A stretch of 64,000 nt of DNA from Alphaproteobacteria bacterium (GCA_024743215.1 JANSWZ010000014.1:22964-86963), one strand, 5' to 3'; numbered from the stretch's first letter, positions 28,076 to 38,781 are shown. Notes: generated from the sequence alone by a model not told the origin. Numbers and translations: made by a program.

Positions 28076-28552
28076 ATGAAACACACAATCGTGTGGCTGA
28101 TGGCGCTTGCCGTGATCATGCCTCAAATCTCTAACGCAACAGGAACTAAGATGTCACAAGATGAGCAGAATGCGCTCGCCGCAATCGAAACAATGACCAT
28201 GGCCTTTCAAAACAAGGACCTGCCCGGTGTCATGGCCAGTTACGAAAGTCCTGCAACAATTGTATTTGAACCTGGCGTTCCGGTCACGGACCCGGTCCAG
28301 ATGAAACAGATTTTTGGCAAAATGGCGCTGATTGACCCGGTTTTTGAATATCCGGCGGGCCATGAGGTGATTGTAAACGAAGACATCGCGCTGCACATCG
28401 CTCCCTGGAGCATGACCGGCAAGACACCAGACGGTCAGAATATTGCGCAATCCGGATTGTCCGTCGCGGTGCTGCGCAGACAGTCCGACGACAGTTGGAA
28501 AATGGTCATCGACAATCCCCATGGCGGGCAACTTTTGTCGCAGGGACACTAA
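28076..28552 (+). CDS. Exported NTF2/SnoaL-like protein
   Basis: The 158-residue protein has a signal peptide (residues 1-21, IVWLMALAVIMPQISNATG) and an NTF2-like cone fold (EQNALAAIETMTMAFQNKDLPGVMASY, then VAVLRRQSDDSWKMVIDNPHG). Members of this DUF4440/SnoaL group bind small hydrophobic molecules or act as enzymes. Sitting directly behind the sigma gene, it is a likely regulon member. The substrate is unknown. Confidence 0.75.
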   Translation: MKHTIVWLMALAVIMPQISNATGTKMSQDEQNALAAIETMTMAFQNKDLPGVMASYESPATIVFEPGVPVTDPVQMKQIFGKMALIDPVFEYPAGHEVIVNEDIALHIAPWSMTGKTPDGQNIAQSGLSVAVLRRQSDDSWKMVIDNPHGGQLLSQGH

Positions 28553-28557
28553 TCTTT

Positions 28558-28585
28558 GTGGGCCGTGCATTGTATCGCGGCCCAC
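28558..28585 (+). terminator. Stem-loop after the sigma/NTF2 operon
   Basis: A perfect 8-base-pair stem, GTGGGCCG with CGGCCCAC, and a 12-base loop begin 5 bases after the stop codon. No U-tract follows, so its strength as a terminator is uncertain. Confidence 0.45.
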
Positions 28586-28805
28586 TGGAATCTCATTCTC
28601 CGACCTGTGATGCCAACGGCAATCGGGGATACGGGCAACATCATTGCCATGTCTCAAAGCAACCACCAGCCGTAAAGAACTCCCGGCTGATTTGTTCTGC
28701 CTACCCAGCTCTTTCAGATGCCTTTGTTGCTGTGAACACTGGACTCTGGCGCGCCAATTCGGCAACACTCCCCTTTGAACAATCAGTCTAAATAAGGAGA
28801 GCAAA

Positions 28806-29645
28806 ATGTCGTCATTTCAGCTGAAGGCTTTTGGATTTGGTACCGTGCTGGCAGCAATTGCGGCCCTGAGCACACCAACCTATGCGATGGATGCCTGCGC
28901 AACCGGCAAAACTATTACGGAAGGCAAGCTGACAATTGCGACCGGTAATCCGGCTTACTATCCGTGGGTGCATGATGATACGCCGCAAAGTGGCAAAGGG
29001 TTTGAGGCGGCTGTCGGCTATGCGGTGGCTGACAAAATGGGCTTTGCCAAAGATGATGTAGTCTGGGTGCGCACATCCTTTGACGAAGCAATTCAGCCCG
29101 GCGCGAAAAATTTCGATTTCAATATGCAGCAATATTCAATCACCGAAGAGCGCGAGAGAGTTGTTGATTTTTCTGATCCCTATTATGCCGCGCCCGCCGC
29201 GATTTTGGTGCGTCAAAAGACCGTAGATGCCGGATTGAAGCCGGAAATGGCGGCACTCAAAGCTCTGAAATGGGGTGTCGCCCAAGCGACCACAGCCTTG
29301 CCGGTTGTCACACAAACCATCCAGCCGGAAAGCGATCCTCTGTTTTACGATGATACCGCAAATGCGGTTGCTGCCATGCAGGCAGACCAGATTGATGCAG
29401 CAATCTTCGATTTGCCGACAGCGCTCTATCTGTCTGCAGTTGTTCTGGATGACGGTGTGGTGCTGGGCCAGTTTCCTGCAGCGCAGTCAGACAACCCTGA
29501 CCAGTTCGGCATGTTGATGGCTGAAGGTAACCCAATCAAAGAATGCGTTGACGCTGCGCTGGCCGAACTGAAAACCGATGGCTCCTTGACCGAAATTGAG
29601 GCGGAATGGTTGCAGGCTGCGACTAATGTTCCGCTCGTCAAATAG
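28806..29645 (+). CDS. Polar amino-acid ABC transporter substrate-binding protein
   Basis: A 279-residue family 3 binding protein with a signal peptide (cleavage near residue 27 after ALSTPTYA). Lobe motifs are KLTIATGNPAYYPWV, SFDEAIQPGAKNFDFNMQQYSIT and ERERVVDFSDPYY, typical of amino-acid or amine binders. The first of three genes forming a complete importer; the permease starts only 11 bases later. Ligand not predictable. Confidence 0.88.
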   Translation: MSSFQLKAFGFGTVLAAIAALSTPTYAMDACATGKTITEGKLTIATGNPAYYPWVHDDTPQSGKGFEAAVGYAVADKMGFAKDDVVWVRTSFDEAIQPGAKNFDFNMQQYSITEERERVVDFSDPYYAAPAAILVRQKTVDAGLKPEMAALKALKWGVAQATTALPVVTQTIQPESDPLFYDDTANAVAAMQADQIDAAIFDLPTALYLSAVVLDDGVVLGQFPAAQSDNPDQFGMLMAEGNPIKECVDAALAELKTDGSLTEIEAEWLQAATNVPLVK

Positions 29646-29656
29646 CAGCTGCTGCT

Positions 29657-30466
29657 TTGAACAGACGTGAAGCATATGAGGCCCGCCAACGGAAGCGGGC
29701 CTTAATTCTTGCAACGATCAGCACCCTGCTTGTCGTCGCGATACTTGTTATTTTCGTACCTATGGCGCCTGGTTGGGAACAGGTGAGGAAGAGCTTCTTT
29801 TCCGGCGATGTCTTTGTCCAAAGCTTTCCGAAAATGGCGAAGGCATTTTTGCTCAATATTGCAATCTTTGCGTGGTCGGCACCGCTGGTGGCAATCGTTG
29901 GCTTGCTCATCGCACTTGCGCGATCAGTGCGGTCACCGGCTTTGTTCCCATTGCGGATATTCGGCGCAGCCTATGTGGATATCTTCCGCGGGCTTCCGGT
30001 GGTTCTTGTCATTTATCTGATCGGGTTTGGCATTCCCGGGCTTGGGCTGCCGCGTCCCTATAACAGCCCCTACATCTGGGGCACGGTAGCGCTGGTGCTG
30101 ACATACTCAGCCTATGTCGCGGAGATCTTGCGCTCTGGCATTGAAAGTGTGCACGCAAGCCAACGGGCCGCGGGCCTTTCCTTAGGAATGAGCGAGCGCA
30201 GCGTCATGCGTGACATCGTGTTGCCACAGGCGATCCGCCGCGTAGTCCCGGCCAATATGAACATGCTGATCGCAATGCAAAAGGACGTGGCGCTGCTCAG
30301 CTTTATCGGGCCAGTGGAAATTTTGCGCCAGGCCGGTATTTTCAAAAGCCTGTTTGCCAATTTTACCCCCTATGTGGTTGCTGCGGCAATCTTTCTGGTC
30401 GTAACAATTCCGGCAACGCGTTACGCGGATTACTTGATGAACAGGCAGCGTGATGCTCGAAGCTGA
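29657..30466 (+). CDS. Polar amino-acid ABC transporter permease
   Basis: The 269-residue HisM/GlnP-type permease has about five helices and the signature [20 protein letters not shown] near residue 170. It starts with TTG at 29657, giving a charged N-terminus ([14 protein letters not shown]). Its end overlaps the ATPase start by 14-17 bases, indicating coupled translation. Confidence 0.87.
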   Translation: MNRREAYEARQRKRALILATISTLLVVAILVIFVPMAPGWEQVRKSFFSGDVFVQSFPKMAKAFLLNIAIFAWSAPLVAIVGLLIALARSVRSPALFPLRIFGAAYVDIFRGLPVVLVIYLIGFGIPGLGLPRPYNSPYIWGTVALVLTYSAYVAEILRSGIESVHASQRAAGLSLGMSERSVMRDIVLPQAIRRVVPANMNMLIAMQKDVALLSFIGPVEILRQAGIFKSLFANFTPYVVAAAIFLVVTIPATRYADYLMNRQRDARS

Positions 30467-31196
30467 ACCGAAATTGCGAATGCGGGGAGTGGTCAAGAAC
30501 TTTGGCGATCATGCGGTGTTGCGCGGCATTGACCTCACTGTCAGCGAGGGCGAAATGGTGTGTCTGATTGGCGCATCGGGGTCCGGGAAATCGACACTGT
30601 TACGCTGTCTCAACGGTTTGGAACCGGTGGATGATGGCGAAATTTTCCTGGATAGTCTCGACATTGCAGAACCCGGCCTTGATCTTGGCCCGGTCCGTCA
30701 ACGCATCGGCATCGTGTTTCAAAGCTTCAATTTGTTTCCGCATATGAACGCATTGGAAAATGTGCTGCTCGCTCCGCGCCGGGTGCTTGGCAAAACCAGA
30801 GACCAGATGATGGGTGAAGCCGAAGCCCTGTTCACGCGCTTTGGTCTGGCTGCCCACATGCACAAATATCCCGATCAGCTTTCCGGCGGTCAACAGCAAC
30901 GGGTGGCCATCATTCGCGCACTGGCAATGAAACCGGAAGTCATGCTGTTTGATGAAGTCACCTCAGCACTCGACCCGGAACTGGTAGGCGAGGTTCTGGA
31001 TGTTTTGCGTGCCCTGCAAGCGGAGGGCATGACGATGATTTTGGCAACCCACGAAATGCGCTTTGCCCGCGATGTCGCTGATCGGATCTGCTTTATGGAT
31101 GCCGGCGTAATGCTGGAAGAAGGCACGCCGGATGTCATTTTCTCCGCGCCCAAAAACGAGCGCACCAAAGCGTTTCTGAAGAGTATATTGGTTTAG
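30453..31196 (+). CDS. Polar amino-acid ABC transporter ATPase
   Basis: A 247-residue GlnQ/HisP-type ATPase. It has Walker [10 protein letters not shown], the signature [15 protein letters not shown] and Walker [13 protein letters not shown]. Adjacent GTG and ATG codons at 30450 and 30453 are both possible starts. It completes the three-gene importer with the binding protein and permease upstream. Confidence 0.9.
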   Translation: MLEAEPKLRMRGVVKNFGDHAVLRGIDLTVSEGEMVCLIGASGSGKSTLLRCLNGLEPVDDGEIFLDSLDIAEPGLDLGPVRQRIGIVFQSFNLFPHMNALENVLLAPRRVLGKTRDQMMGEAEALFTRFGLAAHMHKYPDQLSGGQQQRVAIIRALAMKPEVMLFDEVTSALDPELVGEVLDVLRALQAEGMTMILATHEMRFARDVADRICFMDAGVMLEEGTPDVIFSAPKNERTKAFLKSILV

Positions 31197-31299
31197 AATG
31201 TGTGGCGGCCTTGCGAACAAAGCTGCCTTGAGCGAATGTCAATTCCGCTTGTAATCACATGATCTTTTTCACACGTTCATTGCGCGTGTCGTTTGACCA

Positions 31300-32244
31300 A
31301 TGATGACAGGAGACAGGCATTTGAGCTTTGAAGCAATTGGGAATCGCACTCACGCGCGGATGATTGATCATTTCGCAATTTGGGTGCGCTCTACATTCCT
31401 CCAGGGACCAGGTGGGAGAACATACACGCTCGTCGGTGGCGCTGTCGTGCTGTGGGCAAGTTGGCCTGCGCTCGCCACAATCGCCTTTCCAGCACCACCC
31501 TTTCTGGTTTTGGGCTGTTCGGCATTGGTTGGTTTCTTCTTTTCATACCTTTTGGCTGTCCGACAAAACCAGACGAAGACATTTTTCTCTGTTCGTCTCA
31601 GAACGATGGTGTTTGTTGCGGTTGGATTGATGGGGAACAATGCGTTCTATCTTGCTGCAATATCGCGAATAGGCCCTGCCGAAGCAAATGTCGTGCACTA
31701 CCTTTGGCCTGTCTTCCTTGTTGCATTGGCCTCCATTCTCCACCGCCGCTCACCGTCTCTGCTTCAGACCATCGGTATTGCGCTGGGGTTTTGTGGCGTT
31801 GCGGTTGCCCTGTCTCCACAAATGGGCACCAGCCTTGATCTTTTTGGGGTCCTTCTTGGTGCCTCGGGCGCGCTTACATTCGCGATCTATTCTGTCGGAA
31901 GATCCTTCGCACGTGTTGAGACCAATGTCGTGGGACCTTCACTTGCTTTGGCCGGGATCGGTGCATTGATGGCTCACATCGTATTCGAACCGCTCTATTG
32001 GCCAACAAATGGTCAATGGGCAGCAATCGTGCTGATGGGCATTGGGCCTTTCACCGTCGCAAACATTTTCTGGGACAAGGCCACCCGCACGGGATCGGCT
32101 GCAACAATATCAAGTCTGGCTTTTCTGACGCCTCTGGCGGCGATAACACTGCTCGCTGTCTTGGGGCTGGGCGCGGTGACAGCGGCGACCGTTGCAGGTG
32201 CGCTTCTTGCAATCACCGGGGCGTTTTTGAGCTCCCGTTCTTAG
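31300..32244 (+). CDS. EamA/DMT-family transporter
   Basis: A ten-helix drug/metabolite-type exporter (314 residues, or 307 if the TTG at 31321 behind a GGAGA site is used). It has two EamA repeats, with TM segments from about residue 40. LMGNNAFYLAAISRIGPAEANVVHYLWP is the family-typical repeat-one segment and GPFTVANIFWDKATRTGSAATISSLAFLTPL the repeat-two segment. Related proteins export amino acids or their analogues. It stands alone, 103 bases after the amino-acid importer and convergent with the sugar operon. Confidence 0.85.
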   Translation: MMTGDRHLSFEAIGNRTHARMIDHFAIWVRSTFLQGPGGRTYTLVGGAVVLWASWPALATIAFPAPPFLVLGCSALVGFFFSYLLAVRQNQTKTFFSVRLRTMVFVAVGLMGNNAFYLAAISRIGPAEANVVHYLWPVFLVALASILHRRSPSLLQTIGIALGFCGVAVALSPQMGTSLDLFGVLLGASGALTFAIYSVGRSFARVETNVVGPSLALAGIGALMAHIVFEPLYWPTNGQWAAIVLMGIGPFTVANIFWDKATRTGSAATISSLAFLTPLAAITLLAVLGLGAVTAATVAGALLAITGAFLSSRS

Positions 32245-32304
32245 GAAGGAACGGGAACTCAATGTAGCCCGTTAACGGAGCCAGATGTCAGTGCGCGACC
32301 GTTA

Positions 32305-33228
32305 TCAGAACTGGAAAGGCGCGACCGTCTTCCGCTTTCCAAGCGCACAGGCATCACAAACATGGATCATCGGTGCCAGATCAACATCACTTTGACCTGT
32401 TTCAAGCAGCCCGGTCATACGGCTGTATAGATTTGCATATTCGTGGTCTAAGCCTTCCACAACCATCTGCCCATCAATAGAAACCTGCGCACCACCGGCC
32501 GAAAGCTTCATGGCGCCGTCATTCGTTTCTATATCGATATCCCAGGTTTGAGGCCCCTCCTGCCGCCAGTCGAACACTGCATTCATCGGAGCAGCATCCG
32601 GATTTGCAAAACTCAAATCAGCGGCAATTGGCGTGTCCCGATTATCCGGATACTCCAGAACCGCGTCCGTAAGATGTACCGAATAGGGCAGAATTTCCGT
32701 CATGATCGACAGAGCGTTGATACCGGGGTCAAATACGCCCAATCCGCCCGGCTCCCAAATCCATTCCTGACCTGGGTGCCAGCGCCTGACATCCTCTTTC
32801 CAGGTAATTTGAAAACGCTTGAGGGTGCGCGTAGCGAGCCAGCTCTTGGCCGCTGGTACACCATCGGCATAGCGCGAATGCCAGGTGGCAAACAAGGTGA
32901 CACCCTTTTGCTTGGCGAGACGCTCAAGCGTATAGCATTCAGCAAGGCTCTGCCCTGGCGGCTTTTCCAGCATTACATGACGGCCGGCCTCAAGCGCCTT
33001 GCGGGCGTAATCAAAACGTGGCTGCGGCGGAATTGAAAGCGAGATAACCTCAATGTCCGGCCGTTTGGCCAGCAATTCATCAATGGTCGAAAAATGCTCT
33101 ACGCCTTCTACGGATGCATTTCGGCTCACAGTTGCGGCCAGTTCCCAGGCATCATCGGCTGCTATGGACGGAATATGCTGATCTCGGGCAATCTTCCCGA
33201 TCCCAACAAGGGCTACTTTGCGGCTCAT
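32305..33228 (-). CDS. Gfo/Idh/MocA-type sugar 1-dehydrogenase (galactose/arabinose)
   Basis: The 307-residue enzyme has an N-terminal NAD(P) fold (KVALVGIGKIARDQHIPSI), the EKPPGQ motif at about residue 93 with the catalytic lysine, and the WEPGGLGVFDPGINALSI segment of the C-terminal domain. It matches D-galactose/L-arabinose 1-dehydrogenases, which oxidise the aldose to a lactone. I chose the ATG at 33228, which overlaps the upstream dehydratase stop (TGATG). It is the last gene of the chvE-ggu operon, where oxidation of the imported sugar fits. Confidence 0.85.
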   Translation of the reverse strand: MSRKVALVGIGKIARDQHIPSIAADDAWELAATVSRNASVEGVEHFSTIDELLAKRPDIEVISLSIPPQPRFDYARKALEAGRHVMLEKPPGQSLAECYTLERLAKQKGVTLFATWHSRYADGVPAAKSWLATRTLKRFQITWKEDVRRWHPGQEWIWEPGGLGVFDPGINALSIMTEILPYSVHLTDAVLEYPDNRDTPIAADLSFANPDAAPMNAVFDWRQEGPQTWDIDIETNDGAMKLSAGGAQVSIDGQMVVEGLDHEYANLYSRMTGLLETGQSDVDLAPMIHVCDACALGKRKTVAPFQF

Positions 33229-34970
33229 CAGTGTGAATCCTTTCCAACGGCAGATCCACGACATCCCTTCAGGAAGTCAAAATCGGCTCCGGTATCTGCG
33301 CCTTCCACGTGGTCATGAAACAGTTTTGCATATCCACTTTCCGGCAATTCATGAATGGGTGTCCATGAAGCCAGACGTTCCGTCAACTCGTCATCGCTGA
33401 TATCAAGATGAATGCGGCGTGCGGCCACATCAAGTTCAATCATGTCTCCATTGCGAACAATGGCCAGCGGCCCGCCTGCGGCAGCTTCCGGTGCTGTGTG
33501 AAGCACCACCGTGCCATAGGCCGTGCCAGACATGCGCGCATCGGAAATGCGCACCATATCCGTGATGCCTTTTTTCAGAATTTTGGGCGGCAAGCCCATA
33601 TTGCCAACCTCGGACATGCCGGGATAGCCTTTTGGTCCGCAATTCTTCAACACCATGACGCAGGTCTCATCAATGTCCAGCTGATCATCATCGATCTTCA
33701 CCTTGTAATCATCAATGTCTTCAAAAACGACCGCTCGCCCGCGGTGCTTCAGCAAAGAAGGTGACGCCGCAGATGGTTTCAGAACAGCACCATTTGGTGC
33801 CAGATTGCCGCGCAGAACAGCAATGCCACCCTGATCAGTCAGCGCCTGCTCAACCGGGCGAATAACGTCCTCGTCCCAGTTTCTGGCACCACTGACTTCA
33901 TCCCAAACGGTTTCGCCTGATACGGTCAATGCATCCTTGTGTAGCTTTCCCCCCTCACCCAGCATTTTCAGGACAACCGGCAGACCGCCTGCATAGAAGA
34001 ACTCCTCCATCAGATATTCGCCCGATGGCATGAGATTGACAATCGTGGGAACATCCTTGCCGCAACGGTCCCAGTCATCAAGAGTCAGATCAATGCCGAC
34101 ACGTCCGGCAAGGGCCAGCAGATGCACCACAGCATTGGTTGATCCACCGATGGCACCATTGGTGCGAATGGCATTTTCAAAGGCTTCTTTGGTCATGATG
34201 TCAGACGGCTTTAAATCATCCTTGACCATTTGAACGATGCGCCGTCCGGTGATTTGCGCCATCACACGGCGGCGGGAATCCACAGCTGGAATGGCTGCAT
34301 TGCCGGAAAGCGCCATGCCAAGCGCTTCTGCCATGGAGGCCATCGTGGAAGCCGTTCCCATTGTGTTGCACGTGCCCGACGAGCGAGACATGGACTGCTC
34401 GGCTTCCAGAAATTCTTCCTGATTCATGTCACCGGCTTTCACCGCTTCAGAAAACTTCCAAAGATGCGTACCCGACCCAACACGCTCGCCGCGGAACCAA
34501 CCGTTCAACATCGGGCCACCAGTCACGACAATTGAGGGAATATCTGTCGAGGCCGCGCCCATAAGAAGAGACGGTGTGGTCTTGTCGCATCCAACAAGCA
34601 GCACCGCGCCATCAATCGGCTGGCCACGCATGGCCTCCTCAACGGCCATGGCTGCCAGGTTTCGATACATCATGGCTGTTGGCCGAAATGTATTTTCAGA
34701 CGCCGAGAACACAGGCACTTCAAGTGGAAATCCGCCCGCTTCCCAGACACCCGCTTTCACCTTCTCGGCCAGTTCGCGCAAATGGCCGTTGCAGGGCGTC
34801 AGATCCGACCATGTGTTCATGATGCCGATGATCGGTCGACCATCGAACAGATCGTGTGGGTAACCCTGATTTTTCAGCCAGCCACGATGGTAGATCGTGT
34901 CACGAGACGTGCCACCATACCATTCCTGCGATCGCAATTTCCGAGGCCACTGGGCGGGTTTGAATGTCAT
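33228..34970 (-). CDS. L-arabonate dehydratase (IlvD/Edd family)
   Basis: A 580-residue Fe-S dehydratase. Cluster-ligand cysteines are in [15 protein letters not shown] and [14 protein letters not shown]; the active-site region is [13 protein letters not shown] and [16 protein letters not shown]. The length and the N-terminus ([18 protein letters not shown]) agree with sugar-acid dehydratases such as L-arabonate dehydratase rather than with the dihydroxy-acid dehydratase of branched-chain amino-acid synthesis. It converts the aldonate to its 2-keto-3-deoxy acid, the step after the sugar dehydrogenase. No lactonase gene is seen. It lies 4 bases after gguC. Confidence 0.85.
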   Translation of the reverse strand: MTFKPAQWPRKLRSQEWYGGTSRDTIYHRGWLKNQGYPHDLFDGRPIIGIMNTWSDLTPCNGHLRELAEKVKAGVWEAGGFPLEVPVFSASENTFRPTAMMYRNLAAMAVEEAMRGQPIDGAVLLVGCDKTTPSLLMGAASTDIPSIVVTGGPMLNGWFRGERVGSGTHLWKFSEAVKAGDMNQEEFLEAEQSMSRSSGTCNTMGTASTMASMAEALGMALSGNAAIPAVDSRRRVMAQITGRRIVQMVKDDLKPSDIMTKEAFENAIRTNGAIGGSTNAVVHLLALAGRVGIDLTLDDWDRCGKDVPTIVNLMPSGEYLMEEFFYAGGLPVVLKMLGEGGKLHKDALTVSGETVWDEVSGARNWDEDVIRPVEQALTDQGGIAVLRGNLAPNGAVLKPSAASPSLLKHRGRAVVFEDIDDYKVKIDDDQLDIDETCVMVLKNCGPKGYPGMSEVGNMGLPPKILKKGITDMVRISDARMSGTAYGTVVLHTAPEAAAGGPLAIVRNGDMIELDVAARRIHLDISDDELTERLASWTPIHELPESGYAKLFHDHVEGADTGADFDFLKGCRGSAVGKDSH

Positions 34971-34974
34971 GAAC

Positions 34975-35970
34975 CTAAAGTGCTTTCACTTGGAATGCTG
35001 CATCGCTTTTTTCGGCCACAGCAAGCGGATTGCGCAATGGCAAGCCAAAGCCAGGCGCTTTGATTTCGAATTCATCGCCTGCTTCACAACGAATATTATC
35101 TGCGAAGGACAGGGTTGCCGTCCCAAACATGTGAACGTGAATATCGCCCGGATGACGGAAAAGCTCGTATTTGAAGTGATGATGCTCAAGGTTCGCAATG
35201 GTGTGAGACATGTTGGTCTCCCCCGACAGGAAAGGCTTGGACCACATGACCTGGCCGTTGCGCAAAATGGAACTTGTGCCCTGAATATCATTCGGCAGAT
35301 CATCGACCAGTACTTCAGGACCAAAGGATGCATCCCGCAATTTGGAATGGGCAAGATACAGATAATTGACCCGCTCCATCACATGATCTGAAAATTCATT
35401 GGAAAGTGCAAAGCCGACCCGGTAGGGCGTTCCGGTATCGCCGACAACATAGATGCCGGCTATCTCTGGTTCTTCGCCCCCATCATCAGCAAACGGAAGC
35501 GCTTTCAGCGCTCCGCCCGGCGCAATCGCCGTGGTCCCGTTGCCCTTGTAGAACCATTCCGGTTGCACGCCAGCTTGTCCGGCTTGCGGCTTTCCAGCTT
35601 CCAGACCCATTTTGAACATCTTCATGGAATCGGTCACTTTCTCTGCTTCCACAGTATTGGCCGCATGCATGGCATCGCGTGTGGAGGCTGACCCAAGATG
35701 CGTCAGGCCGGTTCCGGTCAAAATCATATGGGCCGGATCATCATGATGGATTGGCAGCAGCACTCTACCTTCTGCAGCCAGCGCTTCAAGATCAACGGAC
35801 GGCCCCAAAGAGTGCGAGCGAACACAATTGGAAAGCGACATGCCCTCGCGAATCGCCTTTTGAGCCAGCGCATATGTGCTGGCGACATTTTCAACAATCG
35901 ACGCCTCGGTCCCATTTCGCACCACAACACTGACGCCGCCTGAACTGTTTTGAATCTGTGAAAGAAGCAT
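34975..35970 (-). CDS. gguC: GguC, fumarylacetoacetase-fold protein (AraD1 family)
   Basis: The 331-residue protein ends in a fumarylacetoacetate-hydrolase-like domain (from about residue 170: VVGDTGTPYRVGFALSNEFSDH, SEF-type metal-binding residues, FGPEVLV). It corresponds to GguC, encoded beside chvE, gguA and gguB in Agrobacterium and relatives. Members act on 2-keto-3-deoxy sugar acids, so it may carry out the next step after the dehydratase. It lies 3 bases after gguB. Confidence 0.85.
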   Translation of the reverse strand: MLLSQIQNSSGGVSVVVRNGTEASIVENVASTYALAQKAIREGMSLSNCVRSHSLGPSVDLEALAAEGRVLLPIHHDDPAHMILTGTGLTHLGSASTRDAMHAANTVEAEKVTDSMKMFKMGLEAGKPQAGQAGVQPEWFYKGNGTTAIAPGGALKALPFADDGGEEPEIAGIYVVGDTGTPYRVGFALSNEFSDHVMERVNYLYLAHSKLRDASFGPEVLVDDLPNDIQGTSSILRNGQVMWSKPFLSGETNMSHTIANLEHHHFKYELFRHPGDIHVHMFGTATLSFADNIRCEAGDEFEIKAPGFGLPLRNPLAVAEKSDAAFQVKAL

Positions 35971-35973
35971 GCG

Positions 35974-37218
35974 TCACCCTTGCTTGTTTTTATTGTAAAC
36001 GTCGAAAATGACCGCTGCCAACAACACCAGACCCTTGATCATCTGCTGATAATCAATACCGATTCCCATGATGGACATGCCGTTGTTCAAGACGCCCATC
36101 AAAAATGCGCCGACAACCGCGCCAATGATTGTGCCAACACCGCCGGACATGGAAGCGCCGCCAATGAAGACCGCGGCAATCACATCAAGTTCCAGAGCAA
36201 AGCCCGCTTTGGGCGTTGCGGTGTTCAGACGCGCAGCAAAAACCAGACCGGCGGCGGCCGCCAGAAAGCCCATATTCATGAACGCCAGAAATGTCAGGCG
36301 CTCGGTTTTGATACCGGACAGTTTCGCCGCTTTCACATTGCCACCAAGCGCGTAGATCCTGCGGCCGATAATAGTGCTTTCTGTCAGGAACGTGTAGATA
36401 ACGGTCAGCACGCCCATGGTCAGAAGAACATTCGGCAAACCGCGAAATTGAGCCAGCTTGTAGGTAACGAACACAAGAGCCGCCGCAACAATAAAGGTAC
36501 GGGCAACAAAGATGATTTGCGGTTCTTCATTCATGCCATAGGACTGGTTCAGCGCACGCGTGCGAACCCCCATCCAGACAATCAACCCAGCCGCAATAAC
36601 ACCGGAGGCAACCGCCAATGTATTGATCTGGCGGACGTCGAAGAACTCAGCAATGCTGGTTCCGATACCGGCAGGAAAGATATCAGGCAGAAAGCCCGTC
36701 GCAATGATCTGAAATTCACGCGGAAACGGACCAACCGATTGTCCCTCCAGGAGCAATAGAGAAAGCCCCCTGAACACCAGCATACCGGCAAGGGTCACGA
36801 TGAAGGATGGTATTCTCCAATAGGCAACCCAATACCCCTGTGCAGCGCCAATGGCGGCACCCGTTGCAAGACAAATCACCGTCGTCAAATAGATATTGAC
36901 GTCGTAATTGACGATCAAAACCGCCGCAAGGGCCCCGACAAATCCCATCACTGAGCCAACCGACAGATCGATATGGCCGGCAACAATGACAATCAACATG
37001 CCAAGCGCCATGATGATGATGTAGGAATTCTGCAGCAGCAGATTGGTGACATTGATCGCACGCAGCAACGTGCCTTCTGTGACGATCTGGAAGAACACCA
37101 TCACGGCAATCAGCGCCAGCAACAATCCATACTGCCTCAAATTGGCAGACAGATAATGGCTGATGCTTTTTTCATTTGCCGAAGATGGAGCGGTTGGCTC
37201 GCTATTTGCCACGTTCAT
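35974..37218 (-). CDS. gguB: GguB, multiple sugar ABC transporter permease
   Basis: A 414-residue permease of the XylH/RbsC type with many hydrophobic helices (10 or more) and the conserved blocks LAGMLVFRGLSLLLLEGQSVGPF, YALGGNVKAAKLSGI and GALMGVLNNGMSIMGI-like near the end (FLMGVLNNGMSIMGIG). It partners with GguA and ChvE to import aldoses such as galactose, glucose, xylose and arabinose. It begins 11 bases after gguA. Confidence 0.93.
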   Translation of the reverse strand: MNVANSEPTAPSSANEKSISHYLSANLRQYGLLLALIAVMVFFQIVTEGTLLRAINVTNLLLQNSYIIIMALGMLIVIVAGHIDLSVGSVMGFVGALAAVLIVNYDVNIYLTTVICLATGAAIGAAQGYWVAYWRIPSFIVTLAGMLVFRGLSLLLLEGQSVGPFPREFQIIATGFLPDIFPAGIGTSIAEFFDVRQINTLAVASGVIAAGLIVWMGVRTRALNQSYGMNEEPQIIFVARTFIVAAALVFVTYKLAQFRGLPNVLLTMGVLTVIYTFLTESTIIGRRIYALGGNVKAAKLSGIKTERLTFLAFMNMGFLAAAAGLVFAARLNTATPKAGFALELDVIAAVFIGGASMSGGVGTIIGAVVGAFLMGVLNNGMSIMGIGIDYQQMIKGLVLLAAVIFDVYNKNKQG

Positions 37219-37229
37219 TCTGGGTCTTT

Positions 37230-38747
37230 CTATTCGTTGACAATGAGCGACATGATGCGCTCCTGGCTTGCTTCTGCGGCCGACAGCTGGCCAACAAGAG
37301 CGCCTTCGTTCATGACATAAATCCGGTCACACATACCAAGCAGTTCCGGCATCTCCGATGAAATCATCACAACGCCTTTCCCCTGCTCCGCCAATTCGTT
37401 GATGATCGTGTAGATTTCGTATTTTGCGCCCACATCGATACCGCGCGTTGGTTCATCCAGAATCAGCACTTCAGGCTCTGTGAACAGCCATTTCGCCAGA
37501 ACGACTTTCTGCTGATTGCCACCAGACAGATTCACCGTTTTCTGGAACACTGAAGGTGTCCGGATAGCCAGCGCTTCGCGGTACTTCTCAGCGACTTTCG
37601 TTTCTTCGTTCTTTTTCAAGATTGACCCGACCGCAACAGCTTCAAGATTTGCCAGCGTCGTGTTGAACTGAATGGTCTCATCCAGCACAAGACCAAGGGA
37701 TTTTCGATCTTCGGTAACGTAAGAAATTCCAGCTTCAATGGCGCGGTCCACGGAACTCACGTCAACTTCTGTTCCATTCAATTTGACGCTGCCCGAAATT
37801 TTCCGTCCATAGGATCGGCCGAAGATGGACATGGCCAGTTCAGTGCGACCCGACCCCATCAATCCGGCAATACCGACGACTTCTCCGGCTCTGACGTTAA
37901 ACGCAGCGTTCGTAATGACCTGGCGCTCAACGTGCTCGGGATGCCACACGTCCCAGTTTTCCACCTCCAGAAGCATTTTTCCAGGGGCGCGTTCATGCTC
38001 AGGAAACCGGTGTGTCATATCCCGGCCGACCATATCACGCACAATGTCGTCTTCACTGAAACCGGCTTTTGCATTCAGCTTGGAAACCGTCGTTCCATCA
38101 CGAATGACCGTCACCGTGTCGGCCACGTAGCGCACTTCGCCCAGCTTGTGGGAAATGATGATGCTGGTGACCCCCTGGGTCTTCAACTCAAGCATCAGGT
38201 CCAGAAGTTTGCGACTGTCGTTTTCCTGCAAGGCTGCTGTTGGCTCATCCAGAATGAGCAGCTTCACATCCTTGGAAAGCGCCTTTGCGATTTCCACAAG
38301 CTGCTGCTTGCCAACGCCAATACCATCCACTTTGGTTGTTGGCGCTTCCACAAGGCCAACCTTGGCCAGAAGTTCTTCGGTGCGTCTGTTTGTTTCGTGC
38401 CAGTTTATGACACCGTGTTTTGCACGCTCATTGCCCAGAAAAATGTTTTCGGCGATTGAGAGCTGTGGAACCAGAGCAAGTTCCTGATGAATGATGATAA
38501 CGCCGTGATCTTCTGAATCACGGATATCCCGGAACTGAGCGGGCTTGCCATCATAGATGATCTCCCCCTCATACTGGCCGTGCGGATAGACACCGGACAG
38601 CACTTTCATAAGGGTAGACTTACCAGCACCATTCTCACCGACAACGGCGTGAATTTCGCCCTTCGACACTGTCAGATTGACCTGATCAAGAGCCTTCACG
38701 CCCGGAAACGTCTTGGTAATGTCACGCATTTCAAGAAGCGAAGACAT
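37230..38747 (-). CDS. gguA: GguA, multiple sugar ABC transporter ATPase
   Basis: The 505-residue ATPase has two ABC domains, typical of sugar importers. The first has Walker [12 protein letters not shown] (residue 34) and Walker [13 protein letters not shown]. The second has the signature [15 protein letters not shown] (near 405) and Walker [12 protein letters not shown], with a degenerate Walker A at GLMGSGRTE. Second gene of the operon, separated from chvE by a stem-loop. Confidence 0.94.
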   Translation of the reverse strand: MSSLLEMRDITKTFPGVKALDQVNLTVSKGEIHAVVGENGAGKSTLMKVLSGVYPHGQYEGEIIYDGKPAQFRDIRDSEDHGVIIIHQELALVPQLSIAENIFLGNERAKHGVINWHETNRRTEELLAKVGLVEAPTTKVDGIGVGKQQLVEIAKALSKDVKLLILDEPTAALQENDSRKLLDLMLELKTQGVTSIIISHKLGEVRYVADTVTVIRDGTTVSKLNAKAGFSEDDIVRDMVGRDMTHRFPEHERAPGKMLLEVENWDVWHPEHVERQVITNAAFNVRAGEVVGIAGLMGSGRTELAMSIFGRSYGRKISGSVKLNGTEVDVSSVDRAIEAGISYVTEDRKSLGLVLDETIQFNTTLANLEAVAVGSILKKNEETKVAEKYREALAIRTPSVFQKTVNLSGGNQQKVVLAKWLFTEPEVLILDEPTRGIDVGAKYEIYTIINELAEQGKGVVMISSEMPELLGMCDRIYVMNEGALVGQLSAAEASQERIMSLIVNE

Positions 38748-38781
38748 GGTTGGCCCACATGTTTGGTTAAAGGCAGAGATA

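Noticed and set aside
28495..28791. A 98-codon frame between the NTF2-like and amino-acid transporter genes
   Set aside because: It starts inside the NTF2-like gene, crosses a hairpin and has no protein-like composition.
32229..32260. Hairpin around the EamA stop codon considered as a terminator
   Set aside because: The T-run is on the wrong side for both strands, so terminator function is not supported.
33228..34970. Reading the dehydratase as IlvD of branched-chain amino-acid synthesis
   Set aside because: The sequence blocks and sugar-operon context match aldonate dehydratases better.
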